A stretch of DNA of 41,528 nucleotides from Ignavibacteria bacterium. Its GTDB lineage: Bacteria > Bacteroidota > Ignavibacteria > Kapaibacteriales > UBA4661. Location: assembly GCA_013298775.1 (NCBI GenBank), contig JAAFIV010000040.1, forward strand, positions 1 to 41,528, read 5' to 3'. Within the stretch, counting starts at the first letter, position 1, and each line of letters starts with the position of its first letter. Of the stretch, positions 32,161 to 40,076 are shown piece by piece. A program made the position numbers and the translations under genes. Below the pieces are notes generated by a model, which worked only from the letters and a program-made list of their open reading frames with translations, was not told the origin of the DNA and made no database searches.

Positions 32161-33210
32161 ATGACGCACCAAACCGCATTCTGGCAACATTGTGCTGAAA
32201 GGCTTGAACAAGGCATAAACACAGTGCTTGTGCTGACGGTTGCCTCAGAAAAAGGCTCGCCCGGAAATGCGGGATTCAAAATGGCAATTTGGCGTGAAGA
32301 CCGCGCAAAAACAAGTACCGAAGGTACAATCGGCGGGGGAATTATGGAGCAACGGCTTATTGCCGAAGCAGAGGAAATCCTTCGCACGCACGCAACCGTG
32401 CGAGTGTGCAGAAAACTTCATCATTTCAAGCATCCGCAAAAAACTCCTTCGGGCTTGATTTGTTCAGGCTCGCAAACGATTCTCCTCATCACACTTTTTG
32501 CGCAGGATGCCGCACTTGTTCGTCGCATAGCCGAAATCTCAGCGCAGCACCGCAACGCAGTTCTTGAGTGTACACCGCATGAAATCTTGTTGCAAGAGCA
32601 TTCCTCTGATAGCAATTGTAGTAATTTTACTCATTTGCCCGACACTTTGGAGCATGACTTTCGTTTTGCCACAGACGAGGATTGGTGCTACCGCGAGCGT
32701 ATTGGTGCGCCTTGTACGGCGTACATCGTTGGTGGCGGACACGTTGGATTGGCACTTTCGCAGCAGCTGTCGTGGCTCGGTTTTCGGGTAATTGTGCTGG
32801 ATTCCCGCGATATTGCCACAACCGACACCTTACGCCGCAATACCTTTGCAGAGCGCATCATCACTACGCCGTACACCGAGATTGCCGCGCATATTCCCGA
32901 AAGCCCGCGCTCCTTTGTGCTAATACTTACTTCTGGCTATCCGACCGATGTACAAGCATTGGTGAGCCTTGCAGGGAATTCGCACACGAAATTATCGCCA
33001 AAAGTGTTCGCGTATTGCGGACTGATGGGCAGCCGTGCAAAAATTGCGACTATCTTCCGCGAGGCAGAAGCGGCGGGCGTTTCACGGGATTGGCTTGCTC
33101 GCATTCACGCACCATTGGGCGTAGATATTGGCAGCGACACGCCAGAGGAAATTGCTGTCAGCATTGCAGCAGAGCTTATTCGTGTGAAAAATACTCGTAC
33201 CGTTGCGTAA
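32161..33210 (+). CDS. XdhC/CoxI-family protein
   Basis: 349 residues, 35 bases after the cyclase gene and probably co-transcribed with it. The N-terminal XdhC/CoxI domain has VLTVASEKGSPGNAGFKMAI and GTIGGGIMEQRLI. The C-terminal XdhC Rossmann domain starts at AYIVGGGHVGLALSQQLSWL and carries VLILTSGYPTDVQALV, FAYCGLMGSRAK, and IHAPLGVDIGSDTPEEIAVS. Family members bind molybdenum cofactor and help insert sulfurated cofactor into xanthine-dehydrogenase-type enzymes. No molybdo-enzyme gene is in the window, so the client is elsewhere or the protein works for another Mo enzyme. A poorly conserved cysteine-containing insert lies between the domains (about residues 125-180). Start at the ATG at 32161. 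Confidence 0.85.
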   Translation: MTHQTAFWQHCAERLEQGINTVLVLTVASEKGSPGNAGFKMAIWREDRAKTSTEGTIGGGIMEQRLIAEAEEILRTHATVRVCRKLHHFKHPQKTPSGLICSGSQTILLITLFAQDAALVRRIAEISAQHRNAVLECTPHEILLQEHSSDSNCSNFTHLPDTLEHDFRFATDEDWCYRERIGAPCTAYIVGGGHVGLALSQQLSWLGFRVIVLDSRDIATTDTLRRNTFAERIITTPYTEIAAHIPESPRSFVLILTSGYPTDVQALVSLAGNSHTKLSPKVFAYCGLMGSRAKIATIFREAEAAGVSRDWLARIHAPLGVDIGSDTPEEIAVSIAAELIRVKNTRTVA

Positions 33211-33248
33211 TTGAATATTTTCATCTTCCATTTCATCCAGCAAAACTC

Positions 33249-33833
33249 ATGGAAAAATATACCGCTTTTCGCTCACACGCCGCACCACTAGCGGCGGAGA
33301 ACGTTGATACCGACCAAATTATTCCCGCGCGATTCCTGAAAATTACCGATAAAGTTGGTATCGGAAATCATCTTTTTCAAGATTGGCGATACAACGATGA
33401 CGGTTCGCCCAAAGCAGAATTTATTTTGAATCAAGCACCCGCCAATACCGCGCAAATCCTTGTTGCGGGTAACAATTTCGGGTGCGGCTCTTCGCGCGAA
33501 CACGCGCCCTGGGCGTTGCGTGGATTCGGCTTCCGTGCAGTTGTTTCTTCGTCGTTTGCCGATATTTTCCGCAATAATTCCATGAAAAATGGCTTGCTGC
33601 CGATTGTTATTGGCGAAGCAGATTTGAAGCGGGTTTTCGCGCTTATTCAGACAGACGCGAATGCAGCGTTTGCCGTAGATTTAGCCACACAAACACTCAC
33701 GTTACCCGATGGGACAAGCGTTACCTTCCCAATTGAAGCCTTTAGCAAGCATTGTCTTTTAAATGGCGTGGATGAACTTGGCTACATTATGCAGCAAGAC
33801 GAGGCGATTCGGAGGTACGAAGCAGCTGCGTAA
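33249..33833 (+). CDS. leuD: 3-isopropylmalate dehydratase small subunit
   Basis: 194 residues, normal for LeuD. Conserved blocks: [16 protein letters not shown] at the N-terminus, the swivelling-domain motif [20 protein letters not shown], and [20 protein letters not shown]. With the LeuC large subunit it isomerises 2- to 3-isopropylmalate in leucine biosynthesis; LeuC carries the iron-sulfur cluster. LeuC is not in the window, so leuD here is detached from the usual leuCD pair. The start is the ATG at 33249, which opens at the standard MEKYTAF N-terminus; the reading frame is open further upstream through the xdhC gene but that overlap is artefactual. The gene follows xdhC by 38 bases and precedes trmD by about 95, so it may be in one transcript. 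Confidence 0.93.
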   Translation: MEKYTAFRSHAAPLAAENVDTDQIIPARFLKITDKVGIGNHLFQDWRYNDDGSPKAEFILNQAPANTAQILVAGNNFGCGSSREHAPWALRGFGFRAVVSSSFADIFRNNSMKNGLLPIVIGEADLKRVFALIQTDANAAFAVDLATQTLTLPDGTSVTFPIEAFSKHCLLNGVDELGYIMQQDEAIRRYEAAA

Positions 33834-33840
33834 ACGGTAA

Positions 33841-33870
33841 ATTTTTTCTAAATTTTTCTAAATTTTTCTA
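33841..33870 (+). repeat. Three 10-base AT-rich tandem units between leuD and trmD
   Basis: ATTTTTTCTA followed by AATTTTTCTA twice. A slippage-prone spacer in the leuD-trmD gap; no function is evident. Confidence 0.8.
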
Positions 33871-33928
33871 CCTCATTCTTCCTCTCTCCATGCCCAAGCG
33901 AGAACCCCAGAAAGCGCGTGAATGCTGG

Positions 33929-34621
33929 ATGCGCATTGATATTATCTCAGCCGTGCCGCAGGTTCTTGGTTCGGTCTTGGGTACGAGTATTCTGCAACGC
34001 GCTCAGGATGCGGGCGCGGTGGAAATCGTGGTGCATAATTTGCACGAATACGGCGTGGGACAGTATCGGCAAATTGACGACGAACCCTTTGGTGGCGGGG
34101 CGGGAATGATTCTGAAATGCGAGCCGATTTTTGCGTGTATTGAAAAGCTGCAAGTCGAGCGAAACTATGACGACATTATTTTCCTCACGCCTGATGGCGG
34201 CGAGCGTTTTTCCCAATCCATTGCCAATGAATTATCGCTGAAGCGCAATATCATCCTGCTTGCAGGGCATTACAAGGGCATTGACCAGCGTGTGCGGGAT
34301 ATGCTGGTAACGCGGGAAATGTCTATCGGCGATTACGTGCTGACGGGCGGCGAACTTCCTGCGCTGGTTCTCGTGGATGCGATTGTGCGCTTACTTCCAG
34401 GCGCGATGAGCGATGCGGAGTCCGCGCTTTCCGATTCTTTCCAAAGCGAGCTTTTGGACGCGCCACATTACACGCGCCCTGCGGAGTTTCGCGGTGTTGC
34501 TGTGCCAGAGGAGTTACAAAGCGGCAACCACAAGCGGATTCAGGCGTGGCGCGAGCAGCAAGCTCTTGAAAAAACACGCCTCCGCCGACCAGATTTGCTT
34601 TTGGAAAAAAGTGAAAAATGA
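33929..34621 (+). CDS. trmD: tRNA (guanine37-N1)-methyltransferase
   Basis: 230 residues from the ATG at 33929 ([10 protein letters not shown], the typical N-terminus); an ATG at 33890 would add 13 unconserved residues. The SPOUT knot is clear: [20 protein letters not shown] near the start of the fold, [31 protein letters not shown], then [20 protein letters not shown]. The C-terminal domain has [15 protein letters not shown] and [11 protein letters not shown]. It methylates G37 of tRNAs reading CUN, CCN and CGG codons, which prevents frameshifting. In most bacteria trmD lies with rpsP, rimM and rplS; none are here, so it is relocated. The following gap has a copy of repeat A. Confidence 0.95.
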   Translation: MRIDIISAVPQVLGSVLGTSILQRAQDAGAVEIVVHNLHEYGVGQYRQIDDEPFGGGAGMILKCEPIFACIEKLQVERNYDDIIFLTPDGGERFSQSIANELSLKRNIILLAGHYKGIDQRVRDMLVTREMSIGDYVLTGGELPALVLVDAIVRLLPGAMSDAESALSDSFQSELLDAPHYTRPAEFRGVAVPEELQSGNHKRIQAWREQQALEKTRLRRPDLLLEKSEK

Positions 34622-34659
34622 GGGATGAAGATGTGGAATATAGACGAACGCTATAAAAA

Positions 34660-34745
34660 CAGTCGTGGCACAAACATTCTTTTCTGCGAGCATTAGTGCG
34701 GGATGTCGTCCACAAATGCAGATAAGAATCTTTGTGCCACGACTG
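34660..34745. repeat. Palindromic repeat A, copy 5
   Basis: Arms at 34660-34687 and 34718-34745 are complementary at 26 of 28 positions. The left arm reads CAGTCGTGGCACAAACATTC and has the GTGGCAC outer motif also seen in copies 1 and 2. It lies between converging trmD and the outer-membrane protein gene. Confidence 0.85.
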
Positions 34746-34806
34746 ACGTTGGACACGTGATTTGTTCGTCAATTCTATGCGAGAAGAGAAATGAATCCCA
34801 CGCGCA

Positions 34807-36075
34807 TTATTCGCGCAAGAACGGCTGGAACCAGATTTCACCAACATTGACCGAAAATGTAAAACGTCCAAACGTTTCGCGAATCAGGTTGCCTTCTGTT
34901 GTACCGCGCACACCAATCGTTGCGGCGAGGTCGAAGAAAACACGCCGCGCAACGGGAATTTGCAAACCAAGCGAGCCATAAATTTCATCAATTCCACGTC
35001 CTGCAATTTGGTAGTATTGCTGATGATACCCCGCACCAATGCTATATCCAAGCGTTTGGAGAAATGTTGCGGAATAGGTATTTTCACCCGTAAAACTCAG
35101 ACCAATACTCACGCGGTTCGAGCGACGGAAAGCGACATCGTTTCGTGTTTTCGTGCGGTAATTGAACGTTGAGAAATCCTTACTGAGCGCGTCGGCAAGC
35201 AAGGTCAAGCGTCCGAAGCGATATTCCAGTCCAATGCCGATTTCGAGCGGCATTTGTGTTGTGCTAATTGTTGTATCAACGCTATCTGCCACAAAGGAAG
35301 AGAACGTGCTGCGACGCTGGCTCGAAACCGTAAGCGGTGTAGATAAGCCCGCAACGGCAGCAATAGAGAGATTCGGAATGCCCGTAAATTGCAGACCAAG
35401 TTTCCCCGACGCGCCACTGTACACATCCGTAATCACGGTGCGCCCTTCATTCAAGGAAGAGCTGCCCTCAGTGCGAACTTCGGATTCTACTGTACCAAAA
35501 TTATATTGCCCAGAAAGCCCAAGATGGAGCTTGGGAGCAACTTGATACGCACCACCGAGATATAAGCCTGTCAAACCGCCTAAACCGCGAAAAAGCGTAG
35601 AAGTTTGAAGACCACCAGCAAAGGTTTGATTCACGGCATAGGCGTACTGCACCGAACTCAGGGGAACAACGCCGAAGCCAGCACTAATACCACGCACGGT
35701 GTCAATCGAAAAGACCGATGAAAAACCCTGCAAGAAGCCGCCATTTTGTGCTGTGGTCAAGCCGTTTGCATTTGTATTGATAAATTGCCGAAAGTTGAAG
35801 CCAATTTGAAAACGCGTAGCACGTGGCGCATTCCACGCAGCAGGATTGAGCAAATTCACCGCATATTCCGATGTAGAAGCCATGCCTGCACCGCCCGTGC
35901 CATCGAATGCCGCACTATGACTCTCGACAATATCACCCAAACCAAACACAGAATAACTTGAGCCACCAGAGGTTTGTGCTTGTAAAATTGGGAGAGAAAA
36001 ACTAAGCATGAACGCCAGCATTGATGCGGCATTTAGCAGTGTGCGAGATGGGAGGGTTTTTCGTCGTAATTGCAT
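34807..36075 (-). CDS. Outer-membrane beta-barrel protein
   Basis: 422 residues from the ATG at 36075 (MQLRRKTLPSRTLLNAASML, hydrophobic core, cleavage near LPILQAQ); a TTG six codons upstream is not needed. The mature protein starts TSGGSSYSVFGLGDIV and has the block MASTSEYAVNLLNPAAW, a motif found in FadL/PorV-like barrels of Bacteroidota and relatives. Many amphipathic strands follow (FQIGFNFRQFINT, VSIGLSFTGENT, YSIGAGYHQQYYQIAGR). About 12-16 strands are possible. It is probably a hydrophobic-substrate or general porin; the substrate is unknown. The gene is 75 bases downstream of the DUF4270-like lipoprotein gene on the same strand, and the two are likely co-transcribed and functionally linked at the outer membrane. 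Confidence 0.8.
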   Translation of the reverse strand: MQLRRKTLPSRTLLNAASMLAFMLSFSLPILQAQTSGGSSYSVFGLGDIVESHSAAFDGTGGAGMASTSEYAVNLLNPAAWNAPRATRFQIGFNFRQFINTNANGLTTAQNGGFLQGFSSVFSIDTVRGISAGFGVVPLSSVQYAYAVNQTFAGGLQTSTLFRGLGGLTGLYLGGAYQVAPKLHLGLSGQYNFGTVESEVRTEGSSSLNEGRTVITDVYSGASGKLGLQFTGIPNLSIAAVAGLSTPLTVSSQRRSTFSSFVADSVDTTISTTQMPLEIGIGLEYRFGRLTLLADALSKDFSTFNYRTKTRNDVAFRRSNRVSIGLSFTGENTYSATFLQTLGYSIGAGYHQQYYQIAGRGIDEIYGSLGLQIPVARRVFFDLAATIGVRGTTEGNLIRETFGRFTFSVNVGEIWFQPFLRE

Positions 36076-36149
36076 AAGAAATCTTGAATTCAAGAATTGC
36101 TTTGGAAGAATTGCTCTGAAAGTGAGTTTTGAGCGAAAAAGTATTCTCT

Positions 36150-37604
36150 TTATCGCGGACGAACTGAATACGTAATAGTTAGGCGCGGACGAAAGGCAGG
36201 GTCGGCAGAACCGCGCAGCCGCCTAAACACAAGGCGATTAAACATTTGTTCTTCATCGCTGCGAATAAATCTGCGATTTGCACCATCGAATAATTGTGGC
36301 GTAAGATGAAGTAGTATATTTGCCCGTCCGCCGACTTTCGTGAGCTGCTGTATGATTCCAAGCATATTTGGGGATGTTGTTGTGCCGCTTGAGAAAATGT
36401 ATCGCGCTGTTCCTGTGGTGGTATTCAAAAAGCCTGTTGCGGTAATGCGCACTGCTGGATCAATACCCATTGGATTCGTAGGGTCAATAAAGCTCAGTTG
36501 CAATGAACTTGGCAGCCCGCACGTACCAACAAGCGAGCGTATGGTATCAATTGGCAGTATAAATTCTGATTGGTGAATGGTCGAGAGAGCAGGAATGAAG
36601 CGGGTGTCGAAGGTAAGTGCGGTGCGAAGTGCGGTACCGCCTTGCACAATCACTTCATTTGCCGCTGGATTACTTGGTGTGGTCGTGCGTCCAACGGTAA
36701 TTTGTGCATCTTCAAAGATAGTCAAGAAGCGTTCGAGCGAATCTTGCGGACGTTTGAAACGAACAACAATAGACGCGGGTTCATCGAAGCGAAAGATTGC
36801 TGTTGCTGCATTGCTGGGAACAAGAGCAATACCAAATACGCTATTGCGCCATTGTACGGAATCCGAATTTATCCACTGCGCCACCAATGCTTTGTTTCGC
36901 AAAATGAGCGGACGTTTGCGCGATAATATCCCACCTCCATCGAAGCCGCCATCGGCAAACTGTTGAGAATACACGGCAAGCGGGGTTTGTGCTGCAAAAG
37001 AGGACGCTTCTGGTACATTACGTGCTGCGGTAATACTGTCGTTGTACCAACGTTCACGAACTTCGTAGATGTTGAAAGGCGCAATTTTCCCAATAGTATC
37101 GCCGAGCAGACACGCCGCAGGGCGCAAGAATAGCTGCGCGTCGATAATGTCATTTGCCGTCAGTCCACTAAAATCTGCTTTGCGAATAGAATCGTTGCGC
37201 ACAGGATGTTGGAAGCGGACAAATGCCGTCGCCGAAAAACGCTCCGCGCTCCGCGTAATAGTAGCACCAACAAAATAGGGTGAACTTTGCGATGTTCCTG
37301 CTAGTTCCAACGCCATCTTCGGGGTAAATTGCCCAACGGACGTAGCACTAATAAGCGAGAGTGAGTCGTTATTGACACTGCGGAGGGAAATGCTATCAGT
37401 TGGAATGAGTTCCGAACCAACAGGACCTGGAGAGTCATTGCAAGAACTCAGTATCCACGCGCTTGCAAGGCATACGATACCGTACACGATTATCAAACGA
37501 GAAAGAGCGTACCAGCGTGCAAACAATGTTGAAAGAGGAGTTTCTGAGCGGCGTGCAGCAAAAGCAGTTGTGGATGTCTCGGCAATGACGATGGGTAAAA
37601 TCAC
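36150..37604 (-). CDS. DUF4270-like lipoprotein
   Basis: 484 residues from the GTG at 37604; no ATG precedes the signal, and a TTG a few codons upstream of FARWYALSRL is an alternative. A lipobox is visible after a hydrophobic stretch (IIVYGIVCLASAWILSSC), giving lipid on about Cys55. The mature N-terminus CNDSPGPVGSELIPTDSISL resembles the GSxLIP pattern of DUF4270 lipoproteins common in Bacteroidota. The rest is beta-rich with repeated patterns (FQHPVRNDSIRKADFSGLTA, DAQLFLRPAACLLGD, VRFKRPQDSLERFLTIFED) and ends FRPRLTITYSVRPR. Function of DUF4270 is unknown; a surface or polysaccharide-associated role is only inferred. It is the first gene of a two-gene unit with the barrel protein. Confidence 0.7.
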   Translation of the reverse strand: MILPIVIAETSTTAFAARRSETPLSTLFARWYALSRLIIVYGIVCLASAWILSSCNDSPGPVGSELIPTDSISLRSVNNDSLSLISATSVGQFTPKMALELAGTSQSSPYFVGATITRSAERFSATAFVRFQHPVRNDSIRKADFSGLTANDIIDAQLFLRPAACLLGDTIGKIAPFNIYEVRERWYNDSITAARNVPEASSFAAQTPLAVYSQQFADGGFDGGGILSRKRPLILRNKALVAQWINSDSVQWRNSVFGIALVPSNAATAIFRFDEPASIVVRFKRPQDSLERFLTIFEDAQITVGRTTTPSNPAANEVIVQGGTALRTALTFDTRFIPALSTIHQSEFILPIDTIRSLVGTCGLPSSLQLSFIDPTNPMGIDPAVRITATGFLNTTTGTARYIFSSGTTTSPNMLGIIQQLTKVGGRANILLHLTPQLFDGANRRFIRSDEEQMFNRLVFRRLRGSADPAFRPRLTITYSVRPR

Positions 37605-37690
37605 AGTAGTAAGCGAAAGTGTAATGTGTGCTGTTGTTCGGCAGAATGGAAGGTGCGATTGTGAACATCATTTATGAACATCATCATTGA

Positions 37691-37757
37691 GCAGACAAGA
37701 GTGTCTGCGCTACCAAAGTTGGTCTTCATCTAGGGTAGCGCAGACACTCTTGTCTGC
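37691..37757. repeat. Palindromic repeat A, copy 4 (perfect 24-base arms)
   Basis: GCAGACAAGAGTGTCTGCGC continues to TACC at 37691-37714, and its exact 24-base complement is at 37734-37757. The inner palindrome is CAGACA-AGAG-TGTCTG. The outer sequence (GCGCTACC) differs from copies 1 and 2 (GTGCCACT), so there are subtypes. Confidence 0.9.
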
Positions 37758-37804
37758 GCCACAAGACGCTGATGTCATTGCATTGATACCTTTACAGTAT
37801 CGTT

Positions 37805-39295
37805 TTATTTTCCAGTCACCGATTGCAGAATTTTTCGATAGACTTCTTCGTATTTCAACGAAGAATTATTCCACGAATGGTCTTCTGCCATACCATTTTT
37901 CACAAGGTTTGTCCATTGCTCTTTGTCTTGGAAGACCGTAAGAGCGCGTTTTATAGCCTCAAGCATATCGGCAGCTTTGTATTCTTCAAACACAAAGCCA
38001 TTGCCACGTTTTGTTTTGGTGTCGTATTCTTTTACCGTGTCAATCAAACCGCCAGTTGCACGGGCAATAGGCACAGTGCCGTAGGCAAAAGAGTAAAGCT
38101 GATTCAAGCCGCACGGTTCAAAGAGCGACGGCATGAGATACATATCAGCACCAGCTTCTAAAAGATGCGATAAATTCTCGTCAAACCCGATTTTTACCGA
38201 CATTTTATTCGGATGCTTTTTTGCCGTTTCTTTGAGCCATTCTTCAATATCCTTATCACCTTCGCCCAAGACTACAAGTTGTACGTCCTCTTTGAAAAGT
38301 TTTTCGGCGGCTTGTTTCAAAAGCCCTAAACCTTTTTGCTCGACAAGGCGTGAAATCATCGCAATAACGGGCGTTTCGGCATTAAATTTCAGGTCAAATT
38401 TCTCTACGAGAGCTTCTTTATTTGCTTCTTTTTTGTCGAGCGAATCCAGCGTATAGCGTTTGGGAATGAGCTTGTCTTTTTCTGGTGTCCAAATGGTTGT
38501 ATCAATCCCGTTGATAATCGGGGTGAATACATCTTTACGCTTCTTGATGATAGTATTTAAGCCATCGGTGAGCTTGGCATCGGACATCAATTCTTCGCCA
38601 TAGGTCTTGCTTACGGTCGTGATGTGGTCGGCGTACATCAAGCCCAATTTCATAAAATTGAACTTGGTTTTATGTTTTGCATCTTCAGCACAGCTCTCTG
38701 GCAGCCCTGTTTTTATGAAGGTTTCCTTAAACGGGAAAACGCCTTGATTGCTGATGTTGTGAATGGTAAAAACAATTTTTGTATTCTTGAATTTATCAGC
38801 GTAGATTGTGCGCATATATGCCGCTACGAGCGCAGTATGCCAGTCATTTACGTGAACCACTTGCGGAATCCAGCCCAAGAGTAGGCATGTTTGGATGACG
38901 GAGCGAGCAAAGAAGATAAAACGTTCATCGTTATCTGCATACTCCACACCCGTTTCGGGGTCGCTGTACAAGCCCCATTTGGAATCGAAATACGGGCGAT
39001 TCGTCGTCATGTACGCTTGTACTTTGGTGCGGGTATTGACGATGGACGAAGATTTTACAGTTGCAAATTCACGCACTGGACCTACGTCAATCGGAATATC
39101 TTTCAGACGATTGATTTCGTGAATACGATTTTTACGCTCGCTAATTGCACCGTATTTCGGCAGCATCACGCGTACATCGTGGTCGAGGTCGCGCAGGGCA
39201 AGAGGTAAACCGTATGCAACGTCCGCCACGCCGCCAGTTTTTGCAATGGGATAAATCTCGCTTGCAACGAAAAGAATATTGAGTGGTTTTGCCAT
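37805..39295 (-). CDS. glgA: Glycogen (starch) synthase
   Basis: 496 residues, GT5 family. The N-terminal substrate motif is IAKTGGVADVAYGLP with the ADP-glucose-binding Lys19. Further blocks: HVNDWHTALVAAYM, the helix with FTIHNISNQGVFPF, TTVSKTYGEELM, INGIDTTIWTPEKDK, AMISRLVEQKGLGLL, VVLGEGDKDIEEW, and the C-terminal catalytic region MPSLFEPCGLNQLYSFAYGT with the nucleophile-side Glu and the GT-B EX7E motif. It extends alpha-1,4-glucan from ADP-glucose in the cytoplasm. No other glg gene is adjacent. A good promoter (39337-39367) lies upstream, giving a leader of about 35 bases; repeat A lies downstream. Start at the ATG at 39295. Confidence 0.96.
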   Translation of the reverse strand: MAKPLNILFVASEIYPIAKTGGVADVAYGLPLALRDLDHDVRVMLPKYGAISERKNRIHEINRLKDIPIDVGPVREFATVKSSSIVNTRTKVQAYMTTNRPYFDSKWGLYSDPETGVEYADNDERFIFFARSVIQTCLLLGWIPQVVHVNDWHTALVAAYMRTIYADKFKNTKIVFTIHNISNQGVFPFKETFIKTGLPESCAEDAKHKTKFNFMKLGLMYADHITTVSKTYGEELMSDAKLTDGLNTIIKKRKDVFTPIINGIDTTIWTPEKDKLIPKRYTLDSLDKKEANKEALVEKFDLKFNAETPVIAMISRLVEQKGLGLLKQAAEKLFKEDVQLVVLGEGDKDIEEWLKETAKKHPNKMSVKIGFDENLSHLLEAGADMYLMPSLFEPCGLNQLYSFAYGTVPIARATGGLIDTVKEYDTKTKRGNGFVFEEYKAADMLEAIKRALTVFQDKEQWTNLVKNGMAEDHSWNNSSLKYEEVYRKILQSVTGK

Positions 39296-39336
39296 CGGAG
39301 TATTTTTTGCCTACTTAGGGAATTTTAACAAAGCCT

Positions 39337-39367
39337 ACAATATACACAATTTTTGGCACAAATCAAA
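39337..39367 (-). promoter_or_regulatory. Bacteroidota-type promoter for glgA, TTTG-N19-TATATTGT
   Basis: On the minus strand TTTG (39364-39367), a 19-base spacer and TATATTGT (39337-39344) match the consensus in all but one or two positions. It lies about 42 bases before the glgA start. Confidence 0.6.
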
Positions 39368-39700
39368 TTTCCCTCGTGCCTGAACTCACGTTAAAGCAAG
39401 TGTTTACGCTCTATTCAGCTTTATCTGTCTTTTTTGGAAAAGAACGCTTGTTCCGAAATATTTGGCAAAACTCTTCTTGCATATCTTGGAATTTTTACAC
39501 AGTCGAGCAAGGTTGGGAGAGTCGTGTTTGTATCGGCAGACAAATCTACAAAAGAGATGGGAACAGGCAATAGCTTGAAAGGCTCATCAATGCTGGTTTA
39601 ACACTTTTTAACAGGCTTGCAGGTATCGTAATAAAACAGAAAACATGTGCAGAATGTCGTGTTGCACGTTCCAATAAGGACTTTTTCAACAGGGCAATTT

Positions 39701-39728
39701 GTGGAACAGACAAGCGTTTCTGCTCCAC
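39701..39728. repeat. Single-arm hairpin related to repeat A
   Basis: GTGGAACAGACAAGCG and TTCTGCTCCAC make one imperfect hairpin resembling a single arm of repeat A (ACAGACAAG...TCTG). It lacks the second arm, so it is either half a lost copy or a related element. Confidence 0.55.
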
Positions 39729-39812
39729 CGAAGCCGAATGAGGTAGATTTTGGTGGTCGGGAAGGCACCAAGACATCGAAATATTTGCGGCAAGTAAGGA
39801 TGATATTCGCTC

Positions 39813-39947
39813 CTATCGCGATAACCCACCTTCTTCCAACACAAAACCCTGCACCAATTCCTGCACATTCACCATGAGCGCGTCCATTTCATGCACTGTT
39901 GCGGCAATATGTTGTGCAGCTTGGGGAATGGGCTGAACGGTACGTAC
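39813..39947 (-). pseudogene. Possible chemoreceptor C-terminal fragment
   Basis: The minus-strand frame reads VRTVQPIPQAAQHIAATVHE then MDALMVNVQELVQGFVLEEG and stops at 39813. The spacing of Ala, Gln and Leu, ending in ELVQxF, is like the extreme C-terminus of a methyl-accepting chemotaxis protein. The upstream side is cut by the REP-like element at 39972. The match is short, so the call is weak. Confidence 0.25.
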
Positions 39948-39971
39948 GTCGGCGTATTTATTTTCCAATAT

Positions 39972-40039
39972 ACCCTTCGACAAGCTCAGGATGAAATGGG
40001 ATGAATATCTCATCAAACCTCTTACCGAGCCTGTCGAAG
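39972..40039. repeat. REP-like inverted repeat (CTTCGACAAGCTCAGG)
   Basis: CCCTTCGACAAGCTCAGG on the left and ACCGAGCCTGTCGAAG on the right form an imperfect palindrome (outer CTTCGACA against TGTCGAAG, with an extra base offset). This sequence type is widespread as a dispersed repeat in many bacteria. It abuts the chemoreceptor-like fragment. Confidence 0.75.
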
Positions 40040-40076
40040 CATTACTACGAAATTTTTGTTAATGAACTTTAGCCCT

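Larger units (their letters stand above)
39368..40076. other. Gene-poor, decayed region
   Basis: About 700 bases between glgA and the nitrilase gene. I see no intact gene. It contains a single-arm version of repeat A (39701-39728), a possible fragment of a chemoreceptor (39813-39947, minus strand) and a REP-like inverted repeat (39972-40039). Several short open frames on the plus strand show no protein-like composition. Confidence 0.6.

Noticed and set aside
32682-33248. Upstream extension of leuD through xdhC
   Set aside because: The frame overlaps conserved XdhC sequence and encodes Cys/Arg-rich residues; LeuD homology begins exactly at the ATG at 33249.
15028-37757. Reading the palindromic repeats as a CRISPR array
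   Set aside because: The units are kilobases apart, palindromic and separated by genes; no regular spacers or cas genes are present.
16771-37757. Reading repeat family A as integron attC sites
   Set aside because: The arms lack the RYYYAAC/GTTRRRY core, cassettes are not promoterless arrays in one direction, and no integrase is visible.
39376-39573. 65-codon plus-strand frame after glgA promoter
   Set aside because: It starts at a non-ATG codon inside the glgA leader region and has no recognisable motif or ribosome-binding site.
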